DNA of 64,000 nucleotides from Chelatococcus sp. YT9 (GTDB taxonomy: Bacteria; Pseudomonadota; Alphaproteobacteria; Rhizobiales; Beijerinckiaceae). Made by a program: the position numbers and the translations under genes. Numbering within the stretch: the stretch's first letter is position 1; every line of letters begins with the position of its first letter. Where the stretch lies: assembly GCF_018398315.1 (NCBI RefSeq), contig NZ_JAHBRW010000001.1, positions 3,790,501-3,854,500 of the forward strand, given 5' to 3'. The notes below the pieces were generated by a model. That model was given only the letters and a program-made list of their open reading frames with translations, did no database searches and had not been told where the DNA came from. This document shows positions 33,893 through 43,050 of the stretch, piece by piece.

Positions 33893-35665
33893 CTATTGGC
33901 CCTCGCGATTCCGGAGAGTCTCGTCGATCTTTGCTTTCACTGCCTCGAGGTTGAACGATGCGGGTGATTGCATCGGGGGATATTCCAGCGCCGTCTGCGC
34001 CAGCTGGGCGACCCTCTGCTGGACGAGCACGAAGCGCCAGAACTCCCGGGCGTAGAACTCATTCATATAGCCGCCTCCGAGATGGTTCAGATTCTCGCCG
34101 CGGATCGAAGGCGTCCGCTCGAAAGGATCCTGACGAAGGTTCACGATCGTCGGCATGTCGGTCGTGACTTTCTCTCCAGGCCAGCCATAAGGCTGTTGGT
34201 AGAACTGGAACTTAAAATCATCGATGCGGATGGCGCCGAACTGTGGCCCGCCGAAATAGAACAGCTCGTGACGCGCGGACGGCCCCTTGCCGAGCAGCAG
34301 GTCCATTTGATTGTAGCCGTCGAGATGGTTCTTATAGGTCCGGTCGCCCAGTTTGACGCCCCTTAGAAGTTGCTCCGTGATATTCGGGTTGCCTGCGGCG
34401 GCCGCAAGCGTCGGCAACCAATCGAGTCCGGAAAAAAGGCCGTTCTCCACCGTGCCTGGCTTCACTTTGCCTGGCCAGCGGATGATGGCCGGCACGCGAA
34501 AGCCGCCCTCAAAGACCGTGCCCTTGGTGCCCCGGAAGGGTGTCATTCCGCCGTCGGGCCAAGTGAAAACCTCAGCGCCATTGTCGGTGGTAAAGATCAC
34601 GATGGTGTTGTCAGCTTCGCCGATATCCTGCAGGTGCTTCAGCAAGGCGCCAATGCTGTCGTCCATCTGCGCCATTCCTGCTTCCTCCAGGCCGTAATTG
34701 GACTGATAATTCATCATCGCCTGATATTTTGGAGGAAGGAATGTGAAGACGTGCATGCGCGTCGTGTTGTGCCAAATGAAGAACGGCTTGTTGTCCTTTT
34801 TTGCCTGATCCATGAAGTTGGTGCTGGCTTGCACCAGGACTTCATCGAATGTCTCCATGTTGTACTTGGCTTTGCGACCTTCCTGCCAGTTCTGCTTGCC
34901 GGCCATGTCCGGGAACGGCGCGAGCGGCCCTTCATCAACGATGCGCTGCTTACCAACCCGCCCCCAGCGGGGCATCACCGTTGGGTCATCCACCGCCGTC
35001 GCATAGCTGCGGATCAGATTCCGTGGGCCGTATGTGTCGATCCAATCTTGAGGGTAGTCGAACCAGTATGGGTCGGACATGGCGTCGAGGTGGTACAGAT
35101 AACCGAAGAATTCGTCGAAGCCATGCGCTGTCGGAAGATATTTGTTCAGGTCCCCCAGGTGGTTTTTGCCGAATTGACCGGTGACATAGCCCTGCGCCTT
35201 CAGCACCGTGGCGAGGGTGACCGCCTGATCGGGCATGCCCACATCGGCGCCCGCTTGGCCGACGGTAGTCAAACCCGTGCGCAGCGGTAGCTCACCGGTA
35301 ATAAAATTGGCGCGGCCGGCGGTGCAACTCGCCTCGGCGTAATAGTCGGTGAACCGCAAGCCCTCAGCGGCCAATCGGTCGAGATTCGGCGTTCTCCCAG
35401 ACATCATTCCCTGATGATAAGCGCCAATATTGAACCAGCCGACATCATCTCCCATGATCACGAGGATATTCGGTGGCGGTGTTGGCGATGGTGCAGGGGA
35501 GGGAGCCTGTGCGTTCCCCGTCGATATGATCGCCGCAGACATGAGCGCAGCCGCTCCCAGAAGCGCTGCCCCGGAGGCGAGCGCGGCGGCCAGTCTGTGG
35601 CACCGATTGCTGAAGCAGAGGGATGATTGCGTGAGATGCGCTTCGTCTGAATGCGTATCTGCCAT
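33893..35665 (-). CDS. Arylsulfatase (type I, Cys-type sulfatase), exported
   Basis: 590 aa. A long N-region and hydrophobic stretch (LAAALASGAALLGAAALMSA) direct export, followed by a Pro/Ser linker. The sulfatase domain starts PPNILVIMGDDVGWFNIGAY with the metal-binding Asp pair. The signature is CTAGRANFITG: the Cys would be converted to formylglycine, in the C-x-A-x-R variant rather than C-x-P-S-R. TTDNGAEVFTWPDGGMTPFR supplies the Asp-Asn metal ligands. ATG at 35665 has GGGGAAA upstream; a frame reaching 35743 adds nonconserved residues. Releases sulfate from sulfate esters for sulfur supply; needs a formylglycine-generating enzyme encoded elsewhere. Confidence 0.92.
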   Translation of the reverse strand: MADTHSDEAHLTQSSLCFSNRCHRLAAALASGAALLGAAALMSAAIISTGNAQAPSPAPSPTPPPNILVIMGDDVGWFNIGAYHQGMMSGRTPNLDRLAAEGLRFTDYYAEASCTAGRANFITGELPLRTGLTTVGQAGADVGMPDQAVTLATVLKAQGYVTGQFGKNHLGDLNKYLPTAHGFDEFFGYLYHLDAMSDPYWFDYPQDWIDTYGPRNLIRSYATAVDDPTVMPRWGRVGKQRIVDEGPLAPFPDMAGKQNWQEGRKAKYNMETFDEVLVQASTNFMDQAKKDNKPFFIWHNTTRMHVFTFLPPKYQAMMNYQSNYGLEEAGMAQMDDSIGALLKHLQDIGEADNTIVIFTTDNGAEVFTWPDGGMTPFRGTKGTVFEGGFRVPAIIRWPGKVKPGTVENGLFSGLDWLPTLAAAAGNPNITEQLLRGVKLGDRTYKNHLDGYNQMDLLLGKGPSARHELFYFGGPQFGAIRIDDFKFQFYQQPYGWPGEKVTTDMPTIVNLRQDPFERTPSIRGENLNHLGGGYMNEFYAREFWRFVLVQQRVAQLAQTALEYPPMQSPASFNLEAVKAKIDETLRNREGQ

Positions 35666-35904
35666 GGCGTTTCCCCAATGACCGACGTCACTGCCCATAC
35701 GGGTGAGGTTGGATCTGCGGACGCCACTGATAAATGGCGTCACAATTCTATGTATTTGAAGAAGATATACTTTTACATAGAGTGTTTAATTTTTCGGGTC
35801 TGGCCTTCACAAGGACCTATACCTTCGATCGACATATCATTGCTGAAATAAGCATGCTAGCAATGATCTTGTCGCGCGCCGGCGCGAATACCGCCTAAGC
35901 CCGC

Positions 35905-35918
35905 CATTCCGCGGAATG
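35905..35918. promoter_or_regulatory. Perfect 14-bp palindrome CATTCCGCGGAATG
   Basis: Perfect dyad 240 bp upstream of the arylsulfatase start on the other strand. Size and symmetry fit a dimeric regulator site, but no regulator is adjacent and its distance from either gene is large. Confidence 0.35.
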
Positions 35919-36140
35919 TGTGGGTAGGATGGCCAATTATCGGCACTGGCCAATCAGCTGAGCGCGATTGGCATCTTCCGTTCCATATATTCGTATAATA
36001 CAACCGATCTCACATGGACGATTATTTGATGCGCGCAATAATATTGACTGTCAAGGTTTGGGATCTGGTCTGCCATCAATCGTTTGCTCCGGCAGGCCGA
36101 TCGGCTGTCGGAGAGGCTGAGCGTTGTGGCACCGCCCGTG

Positions 36141-36162
36141 GTCTCCCTGCGCGGGAATGACG
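36141..36162. repeat. Possible fragment of a dispersed palindromic repeat
   Basis: On the minus strand this reads CGTCATTCCCGCGCAGGGAG, resembling the common alphaproteobacterial dispersed motif with CGTCATTCCCGCGC. Only one copy seen in the window. Confidence 0.3.
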
Positions 36163-36385
36163 AACGAGCGCCGTCCATCTTCCGATTCTCGACCGTTCTG
36201 TTCCTTGCGCGGCAGCTCTGGGAGGTCTTGGCGTATCAGCCGCTTCGCTGGTAGCCTGCGTATCGCATCATGTGGGAAGTTAACTTGGAGCCCACTTGAG
36301 TTTTGCGGGGAGGGGGCATGAGCGGAACACGAGAGCGCGGGTTGTCGAAAATTACCCATCGCGGCGATCTACCCAGAGGCCCGGC

Positions 36386-38005
36386 ATGATGACGCACGAC
36401 TTACCTCGGAGAATGAAGAACATAGCTTTGAAGTTGGTTTGCGTGCTTGGTCTGCCCGTGCTCGCCTCGGCATTGTCACTCGCCTCCTCGCCTGCGGCTA
36501 GGGCTGAGACTGCTCCGTCGTCTCCTTCCGAGGTCGCGGCACTTCCCGTTTCCGAAGAGCAGATCGATCGGGCTGTTGGCAGACTGGACGAGCTCGCTGG
36601 TGCAATCCTCACCAAAACCGGTATTCCCGGTCTTTCTGTCGCAGTCGTACACAGGGGAAAGACCATCTACGCAAAGGGCTTTGGCCTGCGCAAGGTGGGT
36701 GAGTCTGCCCCTGTCGACGCGGATACGGTGTTCCAAATCGCCTCTCTTTCGAAATCCGTCGGTGCGACAGTCGTCGCGCGCCTTGTGGCTCAGGGGGTCA
36801 TCGCCTGGGATACGCCTGTGGTGAAGCACCTGCCGTGGTTTGCGCTAGCGGATCCATGGGTCAGCACCCATGTGACCATTGGGGATCTCTACGCGCATCG
36901 CTCAGGATTGCCGGACCATGCGGGCGATAATCTGGAGGATCTCGATTTCGATCAGCGCGCCGTGCTCGAGCGGCTGCGCTTCTTGCCTCTGCACGCATTC
37001 CGGAGCGACTATGCCTATACCAACTTCGGCCTCACGGCGGCGGCCGTCTCGGCGGCGGCCGCCGCTGGCAGTGATTGGGCGGACCTCTCGACAAAGCTAC
37101 TCTACAAGCCGCTCGGAATGGCGGCGACTAGTTCACGCTACGCCGATTTTGCCGCCAGCTCCAATCGCGCCGTCGGCCACGTCAAGACAAGCAAGGGCTA
37201 CGAACCGCTCTATGTCCGCCAGCCCGATGCTCAGACGCCGGCGGGAGGTGTCAGCTCCTCAGTGAAGGATATGGCTCGATGGATGGCGCTGATCCTGCAG
37301 AATGGGCGCTTCGAGGGGAGGCAGCTTATAGAGGCTTCCGCCCTGCTGCCCGCGATCTCGCCACAAGTGGTCAGCGCCCACCCCGCCTCGTCCGCCGCCC
37401 GCGCAGGCTTCTATGGCTTCGGTTTTGGTACGGGGATTCAGGCATCGGGCCGCACCACATTGAGCCACTCCGGTGCTTTCTCCTTGGGGGCGGCAACGAA
37501 CTACGTGATGATCCCATCACTCGACATCGGAATTGTCGTGCTGAGCAATGCGGCGCCGATCGGTGCCGTCGAAGCCTTGGGCATGGAATTCGCCGACCTG
37601 GTGACAGTAGGTAGGATCACTGAGGATTGGTACGCCCTCTATAATCGGGCGATGGAGGGAATGGCCACGCCGGTCGGCCGTCTCGTCGGAAAGGACAGGC
37701 CCTCGGACGTAAGGCCAGCGGAAGCGCTGTCGGCCTACACAGGCATCTATTCCAACGATTACTTCGGTGACGCGCAGATCTCTGAGGACAAGGGCAAGTT
37801 GATTTTGACCATAGGACCCCAGGCGCGGCGCCATACGCTCGAACATTGGGACGGCTCGACGTTCGTGTTCGCTATTTCCGGTGAAAATGCGCCTGTCGGA
37901 TCCCTGTCTGCTGTAGAGTTCGTAACAAATGACCGCGCTACAGCGGAGAAGATGGTCGTCGAGTTTCTTGATGAAGACGGCACAGGTACATTCCGCCGGC
38001 GCTAG
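36386..38005 (+). CDS. Serine hydrolase, beta-lactamase/PBP4* family, exported
   Basis: 539 aa. Signal peptide MKNIALKLVCVLGLPVLASA (starting at residue 10 of the chosen start; cleavage near ARA). Class C beta-lactamase-like domain with the catalytic SxxK in IASLSKSVGATVVA (about residue 125), the Tyr motif YAYTNFGLT (about 210) and the HSG triad LSHSGAFSLGA (about 355), followed by a C-terminal DUF3471-like beta domain (LSAYTGIYSNDYFGDAQISE). Family members are D-aminopeptidases, esterases or carboxypeptidases acting on D-Ala peptides or esters. ATG 36386 has AGAGG upstream; ATG 36413 is also possible. Confidence 0.9.
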   Translation: MMTHDLPRRMKNIALKLVCVLGLPVLASALSLASSPAARAETAPSSPSEVAALPVSEEQIDRAVGRLDELAGAILTKTGIPGLSVAVVHRGKTIYAKGFGLRKVGESAPVDADTVFQIASLSKSVGATVVARLVAQGVIAWDTPVVKHLPWFALADPWVSTHVTIGDLYAHRSGLPDHAGDNLEDLDFDQRAVLERLRFLPLHAFRSDYAYTNFGLTAAAVSAAAAAGSDWADLSTKLLYKPLGMAATSSRYADFAASSNRAVGHVKTSKGYEPLYVRQPDAQTPAGGVSSSVKDMARWMALILQNGRFEGRQLIEASALLPAISPQVVSAHPASSAARAGFYGFGFGTGIQASGRTTLSHSGAFSLGAATNYVMIPSLDIGIVVLSNAAPIGAVEALGMEFADLVTVGRITEDWYALYNRAMEGMATPVGRLVGKDRPSDVRPAEALSAYTGIYSNDYFGDAQISEDKGKLILTIGPQARRHTLEHWDGSTFVFAISGENAPVGSLSAVEFVTNDRATAEKMVVEFLDEDGTGTFRRR

Positions 38006-38169
38006 ATGATCTTCTCCTCTAATGATCGAACGGGTGGTATAGAACGTGATATCATCCAATTTCCAAAAATTTCCAAAGAAGGGCATTAATTTCCACGGCT
38101 TCTCCGGATGGCTTGAACTAGACTGGTCGGCACCACGCTTCGGTGAACCAGATTATCCTCCGGTGGGCA

Positions 38170-39642
38170 ATGAGTAATTCAGCAAATTCGATTAGTACGG
38201 AACAGACCAGCGGCGATGATCAACCGGTAGGGGCGCCCGAGAGCGAGGTGATCGACGGCCGTCTGGGCGTCGACACGTTCGTTGTCGATGGGATCCGTAG
38301 TCAGTTCGATGTCAGCTTCGTCGGCGGTATCGCCTATCTGACCGACAATGCCACGGGCCATGTCGACAAGCTCGCCAACATCCAAAAAATCCAGTTCGAC
38401 GATACGGTCATCGACCTCTTCGCGGTTGACCAGGCGGAAATCGCCGCCCTTTACAAAGTCATTCTCGGCCGCGATGCGGATGATGCAGGCTTGGCATTCT
38501 GGAGCGAACAAAGCGCAAATGGCATGAGTCTGGGCGATCTTGCGCATGCTTTCATTGATGCGGCCGAGTTCGAGCAGCCGAGTGCTGAGGTCGCGGTGAC
38601 CCGGCTTTACGCCGATATCCTCGGCCGAGAGCCCGACCCCGCGGGGGCAGCCTATTGGGCTGGCGTGATTACGGACGGAGCATCATTCGCGGTCGTGGCG
38701 GAAGCCTTCATACGCAGCGCGGAATTCGCAACTTCGGCTGATACGGTCTTCCCCCGATCATCCTGGGCCGCCTCGACGCCCTGGGCGGACGATGCGACCA
38801 TCCTATTCGGAGAAACGGACGGCGATATCACCGGGACGGTCACGGTACCCAATCACACGCTCACGCAGGCCGGAAACAATCTTGTCTTCTTCGGTGACGC
38901 GACGGGGCGGCTGCTTGATGAGGTTCACGGCGGCAACAACACGATCGTGGGCGGTATCACGGCCGAAGGCGGGCAGAACTGGCTCATCGGCGATGCACTC
39001 GATATTCTGGACAATGCCATTGGCGGCAACGACACTTTGTTGGTGAATGACAACGGCTTTTCCGGGACATTCACCCTTGTCGGCGATGCGCTGTTCATCG
39101 GCGGGGCAGGCCGTGGCGGCAACGACGAGTTGGTCGGTGTGTCGATGCCTTCAGCCCAGAATATCCTTTATGGCGACGCGGTCACCCTGGGGGCCGGTTC
39201 GACCGGCGGCAATGACCGGATCGAGGCCGGAAACGTCGGCGGGCAGAGTGGCATGACCAACCACCTGTACGGCGACGCGAAAACTCTGGCTGCAGGCGCC
39301 CGCGGGGGTGACGACGTTCTCATCAGCGGGGCCGGCAACGACGAAATGTGGGGTGATGCAGCCGTGGTCGAGACCGGCGCGATCACAGGTCGGGACATCT
39401 TTGCGTTCGGTCCCGGCAACGGCAAGGACGTCATTCATGATTTCCGGCCGCGTGAAGACAAGATCGATTTGAGTGCCTATGGCATTCACAGCCTTGCCGA
39501 TCTCAACGGGAAAATTCACGCCTATGGATCCCATGGCGAGAACATCCTCATAGACTTGGGCGGCGGCAACGAAGTCCTCGTCATGGGGCTCCCCGCGCGT
39601 GTTTACGGCAGTAAGGATTTTATCTTCGCGGTGGACGAATAA
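38170..39642 (+). CDS. DUF4214 and RTX-like Ca2+-binding secreted protein
   Basis: 490 aa without a Sec signal. Residues about 70-190 contain two DUF4214 modules: LYKVILGRDADDAGLAFW with IDAAEF, and LYADILGREPDPAGAAYW with IRSAEF. The remainder is a run of Gly/Asn/Asp-rich units (GGNDTLLVNDN, GRGGNDELVG, GSTGGNDRIEAG, ARGGDDVLISGAGNDEM), like hemolysin-type calcium repeats but degenerate, ending with a type I-secretion-like tail (DVIHDFRPREDKIDLSAYGI). Likely secreted by a type I system, which is not in the window. ATG at 38170 follows GGTGGG; a GTG at 38143 is an alternative. The 3' end overlaps the convergent gene by 40 nt. Confidence 0.85.
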   Translation: MSNSANSISTEQTSGDDQPVGAPESEVIDGRLGVDTFVVDGIRSQFDVSFVGGIAYLTDNATGHVDKLANIQKIQFDDTVIDLFAVDQAEIAALYKVILGRDADDAGLAFWSEQSANGMSLGDLAHAFIDAAEFEQPSAEVAVTRLYADILGREPDPAGAAYWAGVITDGASFAVVAEAFIRSAEFATSADTVFPRSSWAASTPWADDATILFGETDGDITGTVTVPNHTLTQAGNNLVFFGDATGRLLDEVHGGNNTIVGGITAEGGQNWLIGDALDILDNAIGGNDTLLVNDNGFSGTFTLVGDALFIGGAGRGGNDELVGVSMPSAQNILYGDAVTLGAGSTGGNDRIEAGNVGGQSGMTNHLYGDAKTLAAGARGGDDVLISGAGNDEMWGDAAVVETGAITGRDIFAFGPGNGKDVIHDFRPREDKIDLSAYGIHSLADLNGKIHAYGSHGENILIDLGGGNEVLVMGLPARVYGSKDFIFAVDE

Positions 39643-40757
39643 CGACCGGTCTCTTGGAGTGCATCCTGGCGCCCTGTGTGGGGCGCCAGCTTATCCAGGG
39701 CAAGCCCTAATGCCCGCTGATCCTCGGGCGGCACATCAATCAGTATGCCATCGCGGAAGTTCAGGACGAAATCGACGGCATTCTTTGCGAAGCTTAGCCG
39801 CTCCTTGCCTTCACGATAGCCGAGCAGGCCGAGCCATTCGTCGATCAGCACGGGGTCCGGTGCCGCATAGGCGGGAATGGCGCCGATCGCCCCATCGCTG
39901 TAGTCCCGCATGAGCAGAAACCGGCCCGTCAACAACCGCCCGTCAAAATCGAGGACGGCCGACCCACTGAGCAAGCCGGTGAGCAAGCTCGCTGGAAACG
40001 GCGGCAGATGCAGATTGAGGACCCAAGCCCGTCGTGCGAAATCCGCGTGAAGGATGGCTTGCGCATAACGCGTGTCGGCGATCATTTCGCCCGACAGGAC
40101 GAAAGCTCGACCGAACAAGTCCTCGCGATAGGTGAACTTGGATCGATGGCCGTCAAGCGCATCGATCTGCACATGCCCAACCACCAGCCGACCCATCTCC
40201 AGCGGCGACCAGGCAGGAGAAATCGCCAGATATCGTCCGGGAAGGACATGGTCGGCCCTCCACGCGGAAGGATGGTCGGCGCGCGGCGCTGAAGGTTCGC
40301 CTGACACGTCCGCGGTATCAGGCGCTCGCACGGGGAGACTATCGGGTGACAGCCGGCCGACGGTCTCTCTTGGCAAGGCGTGGGAGCGGCTCAAGGCTTC
40401 GGCAAATTCATTGAAGGACGAGGCCGCGATGAAGGACGGCGTGAGATGTCCTCCCAGAACTGCTGACCAATCGGAATAGACGCGGGACACGCGGGGCAGC
40501 GCCTTCCCTGCGAACCATTTGTAGGCGTTTTGCGGCGTGAACGCTGTCAGCGCGTTGGCGGCGGAAAACCGGGCGCAGATCTCCTTGTGGGTCGTGCAAT
40601 TCAGCGCGAGGGACGTGAGCTGTAGTTTCGCCGCCAGAACTCGCCTGGCATGAACATCTTTTGTCGCGCGCACTTTCGCGGTGTCTTTGTGATCATTTTG
40701 ATCGGCGTCGGTCGTCCCTCGCCGCCCACGCGTTGCAGCAACGTCATTGCCCCCCAT
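39603..40757 (-). CDS. Hypothetical protein with possible N-terminal DNA-binding region, 384 aa
   Basis: Starts MGGNDVAATRGRRGTTDADQ, a charged tail, then THKEICARFSAANALTAFTP and NAYKWFAGKALPRVSRVYSD (about residues 55-95), which could be a helical DNA-binding domain; the middle part (LGRYLAISPAWSPLEMGRL-type beta strands, about 175-290) has alternating hydrophobics. I do not recognise a named family; similar-looking helical N-termini occur in uncharacterised Rhizobiales proteins. GGGGAAG precedes ATG. Its last 40 nt overlap the end of the convergent DUF4214 gene, so transcription could interfere. Confidence 0.65.
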   Translation of the reverse strand: MGGNDVAATRGRRGTTDADQNDHKDTAKVRATKDVHARRVLAAKLQLTSLALNCTTHKEICARFSAANALTAFTPQNAYKWFAGKALPRVSRVYSDWSAVLGGHLTPSFIAASSFNEFAEALSRSHALPRETVGRLSPDSLPVRAPDTADVSGEPSAPRADHPSAWRADHVLPGRYLAISPAWSPLEMGRLVVGHVQIDALDGHRSKFTYREDLFGRAFVLSGEMIADTRYAQAILHADFARRAWVLNLHLPPFPASLLTGLLSGSAVLDFDGRLLTGRFLLMRDYSDGAIGAIPAYAAPDPVLIDEWLGLLGYREGKERLSFAKNAVDFVLNFRDGILIDVPPEDQRALGLALDKLAPHTGRQDALQETGRYSSTAKIKSLLP

Positions 40758-41091
40758 CTCGCTTCCCCAAACAGCCGTTCTTCGAACCGGTCAGCCCTCA
40801 AGGTATCTTATTATCATACCACGGGAGCCAAGGAAGAGACGTCCGATCACGCGGCTTCGCATCAGTGCCGATCGAAGCGGCGCTTCCGCAACGTCAGCCC
40901 TGGTCCGCTCCGATCGTCGCGCCGGCAATGTATGCCCCGAGCCAGCCGCCCCAAGCCGTCGTCATCGCGCCTCGGACCGTAGGGCATGGAGTTGCGCGCC
41001 TGCATGACGCGCTTTTGAAGACAGTTCTTCACGTATCCGGGCATATTGGCATGACGATCACGGATCTCGTACAAAGCAGGAGACGTTAGCC
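40758..41091. other. Intergenic, divergent region, no gene seen
   Basis: 334 bp between the 384-aa gene (minus) and the DUF6152 gene (plus). Open frames here are GC-driven. An AT-rich patch at 40805-40820 (TTATTATCATA) may be a promoter core. Confidence 0.4.
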
Positions 41092-41487
41092 ATGCTACCG
41101 CTGACACAGAGGCGCCTGTTTCTCGGACTGGCCGTTGTGGGAACCGTGGCGGCCGTTATCGGTCCCGCTGCCGCGCACCATGGCTGGTCGTGGGCGGATG
41201 GCGAGCAAATTCAACTCAAGGGGCAGATCCAGTCGATCTCGATGGCTCCGCCGCATCCGATGCTGCACGTCAAGGCGGAAGATGGCGCGGTGTGGCAGGT
41301 TGATCTCGGTAACCCAAGCCAGACGGCTCGCTCCGGATTTACAGGCAATACCGCGAAGGTCGGTGATGCCATCACGGCCATCGGCAACCGTAATCGTGAC
41401 CACAGCAAGATGCATATGAAAGCCGTGCGTATCGTCATCGCTGGCAAGAATTACGATATGTATCCCGAGCGAATTCAAACGAACTGA
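41092..41487 (+). CDS. DUF6152 family protein, exported
   Basis: 131 aa with an N-terminal Tat/Sec-type signal (TQRRLFLGLAVVGTVAAVIG, twin Arg; cleavage near AAA) followed by HHGWSWADGEQIQLKGQIQS and APPHPMLHVKAEDGAVWQVD, the DUF6152 pattern. It looks like an OB-like beta-barrel with conserved His residues (HHGW) near the mature start, possibly binding metal. AGGAGA precedes ATG. The DUF6644 gene follows 8 nt later, so this is a two-gene periplasm/membrane unit of unknown function. Confidence 0.85.
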   Translation: MLPLTQRRLFLGLAVVGTVAAVIGPAAAHHGWSWADGEQIQLKGQIQSISMAPPHPMLHVKAEDGAVWQVDLGNPSQTARSGFTGNTAKVGDAITAIGNRNRDHSKMHMKAVRIVIAGKNYDMYPERIQTN

Positions 41488-41495
41488 TCGTTCTC

Positions 41496-41981
41496 GTGGA
41501 ATCTATATTCGGTCCGACGCTCCAGTGGGTGGGGACGTGGCCGGGCGCCGTTTGGCTGCAGAGTTCCGGCACAGCCTATCTGTTCGTCAATGCCGCTCAT
41601 ATTCTGTCGATCGGGTTGATCGTAGGCGGAATCCTGCCGCTGGATTTTCGGCTTATGGGCTTCAGCCGCGTGACATCGCTGGCTGTTATCGGCCCTTTTC
41701 TGTCCCGCACGGCCGCGACAGGCGTTGTGCTCACGATTGCAACGGGGTTGTGGCTGTTTAGTGTGCGTCCGGTCGAATATGTCGGCAATCCCGCCTTCCT
41801 CGCGAAGCTGGCCGTGCTCGGATTGGCGCTGGTGAATGTCCTCTTCCAGCATCGCAGCCGGGAGTTCGCCGCGGCTTTGCGCGGCGGGCGCATCACGGCG
41901 GGCGTACGTCTGCGTGCCCTCATTTCGGCCACGCTCTGGTTGCTGACCCTTGTCGCTGGACGGTGGATCGGATTCGTATGA
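41496..41981 (+). CDS. DUF6644 family membrane protein
   Basis: 161 aa, GTG start, about four transmembrane helices (LFVNAAHILSIGLIVGGILP, ATGVVLTIATGLWLFSV, LAVLGLALVNVLF, ISATLWLLTLVAGRWIGFV). A conserved-looking His in AAHILS and Trp-rich start fit DUF6644, often found beside DUF6152. Possibly a heme- or metal-linked integral membrane partner of the preceding exported protein; this is inferred only from pairing. The stop is 17 nt before the convergent GIY-YIG gene end. Confidence 0.85.
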   Translation: MESIFGPTLQWVGTWPGAVWLQSSGTAYLFVNAAHILSIGLIVGGILPLDFRLMGFSRVTSLAVIGPFLSRTAATGVVLTIATGLWLFSVRPVEYVGNPAFLAKLAVLGLALVNVLFQHRSREFAAALRGGRITAGVRLRALISATLWLLTLVAGRWIGFV

Positions 41982-41997
41982 GGTCGGTGAGCCGGCC

Positions 41998-42333
41998 TTA
42001 AAGTCTCGCGGCCTTCAATTCCGCGCACCAATAGGCAAGACGGTCACCCAGCAAACGCTCAGCGACGTAGGAGGGCAGATCTTCGTCGATTGTCTCGAGG
42101 GTCTTGAGGCGGAAAGCGTCCAGGCCGTGGGTATGCCACGCCGCTTGCAGCCCGGCATGGCGATGCAGACCCTGCCCCAAGGTGAACTCGAGCCTGTTCC
42201 GGATGGTGGAGAGATCCGGCGCTCGGCCGACCCAATGGGCGCCTGTCGCCGTGCATTCACCCGCATAGATGCCGGCGACGGTCTTTCGCTCTTTGTAGGC
42301 AGCAATATGCGCCTTCCGCTCCTCGCGATTCAT
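41998..42333 (-). CDS. GIY-YIG nuclease family protein
   Basis: 111 aa small GIY-YIG fold: AGIYAGECTATGAHWVGRAP holds the GIY and the degenerate second strand (WVG in place of YIG), followed by the conserved Arg in IRNRLEFTLGQG and a Glu-containing helix. These stand-alone members are common in Rhizobiales, with unproven nuclease activity. GGAGG precedes ATG. It is divergent from the DUF2239 gene with which it commonly occurs; the shared spacer carries two operator-like repeats. Confidence 0.88.
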   Translation of the reverse strand: MNREERKAHIAAYKERKTVAGIYAGECTATGAHWVGRAPDLSTIRNRLEFTLGQGLHRHAGLQAAWHTHGLDAFRLKTLETIDEDLPSYVAERLLGDRLAYWCAELKAARL

Positions 42334-42366
42334 GTCGATCCTCCATTCCAGCCACGACGCTAATAT

Positions 42367-42404
42367 TTTATCCGGGTGATATTGGCAATGAAATTTATCC
42401 GGGT
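42367..42404. promoter_or_regulatory. Tandem TTTATCCGGGT operator-like repeats
   Basis: TTTATCCGGGT occurs at 42367-42377 and again at 42394-42404 (27 bp apart, start to start). Each is part of a near-palindrome of the TTAtCCGGgTAA type. They lie in the 102-bp spacer between the divergent GIY-YIG and DUF2239 genes, so one regulator probably controls both genes. Regulator not encoded nearby. Confidence 0.6.
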
Positions 42405-42435
42405 ATAATTAAGATGGTTAGCTCTGGAGATGGTG

Positions 42436-43050
42436 ATGTCCCAATCGACCCCCACATGCTTGACGGCTTTCCACGGCGAGGCCCTGCTCGCCAGGGGGAG
42501 CTGGATTGATGTCGCGCTTGCTGTTCATTCTGCCGTCGGACACGATCCGGATATTGAAGTGCTGACCTTCGACGATGCGACCGGCCAGATCATTGATCTG
42601 GATGTGCGGGGCTCTGCGCAGGACGTTGCGGAGCGCTACGCCGCCATGGTCGCGATCCCACAGGTCTCAGCTCCATCCTCAGTCTCCGGCGAACGCAGCC
42701 GCGGACGACCGAAGCTCGGTGTTGTCGCGCGAGAGGTAACTCTCTTGCCCCGCCATTGGGAGTGGCTGGCTGCGCAGCCGGGCGGAGCTTCGCAGACGTT
42801 GCGCCGCCTTGTAGAGACCGCTCGCCGGAATGATGAGGGTCAGGGCGAGGCGCGGGCTGGTCGCGATCGCGCTTACCGGTTCATGGCTACCATGGCCGGA
42901 AATTGGGCGGGCTTCGAGGAGGCTACCCGTGCGCTGTTCAAAGGGGATCGTGATCAGCTTCACGCCACCACAGCCACTTGGCCGATCGATGTTCAACAAT
43001 ACATCGGTCGGCTCGCATGGGGTAACGCGCCAGATGAGACCGAGGTTTGA
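42436..43050 (+). CDS. DUF2239 family protein
   Basis: 204 aa, starting MSQSTPTCLTAFHGEALLAR and containing VLTFDDATGQIIDLDVRGSA and GRPKLGVVAREVTLLPRHWE, then EWLAAQPGGASQTLRRLVET, the DUF2239 pattern. The latter half resembles an RHH/helical DNA-binding-like region, and the tail AAYRFMATMAGNWAGFEEAT-type helix ends with WPIDVQQYIGRLAWG. GGAG sits 6 nt before ATG 42436 (another ATG at 42430 is too close). Function unproven; the fixed pairing with a GIY-YIG protein suggests a joint role. Confidence 0.85.
   Translation: MSQSTPTCLTAFHGEALLARGSWIDVALAVHSAVGHDPDIEVLTFDDATGQIIDLDVRGSAQDVAERYAAMVAIPQVSAPSSVSGERSRGRPKLGVVAREVTLLPRHWEWLAAQPGGASQTLRRLVETARRNDEGQGEARAGRDRAYRFMATMAGNWAGFEEATRALFKGDRDQLHATTATWPIDVQQYIGRLAWGNAPDETEV

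Larger units (their letters stand above)
35666..36385. other. 720-bp noncoding, AT-rich stretch with a perfect 14-bp palindrome
   Basis: Divergent spacer between the arylsulfatase and the serine hydrolase. Bases 35750-36060 are AT-rich compared with surroundings. It holds the palindrome at 35905-35918 and a REP-like fragment at 36141-36162. No convincing gene. Confidence 0.5.

Noticed and set aside
33884-33895. Palindrome TAGCGGCCGCTA at the end of the arylsulfatase gene
   Set aside because: It contains the stop codon and is a NotI-like GC palindrome expected by chance in such DNA; no second copy or context.
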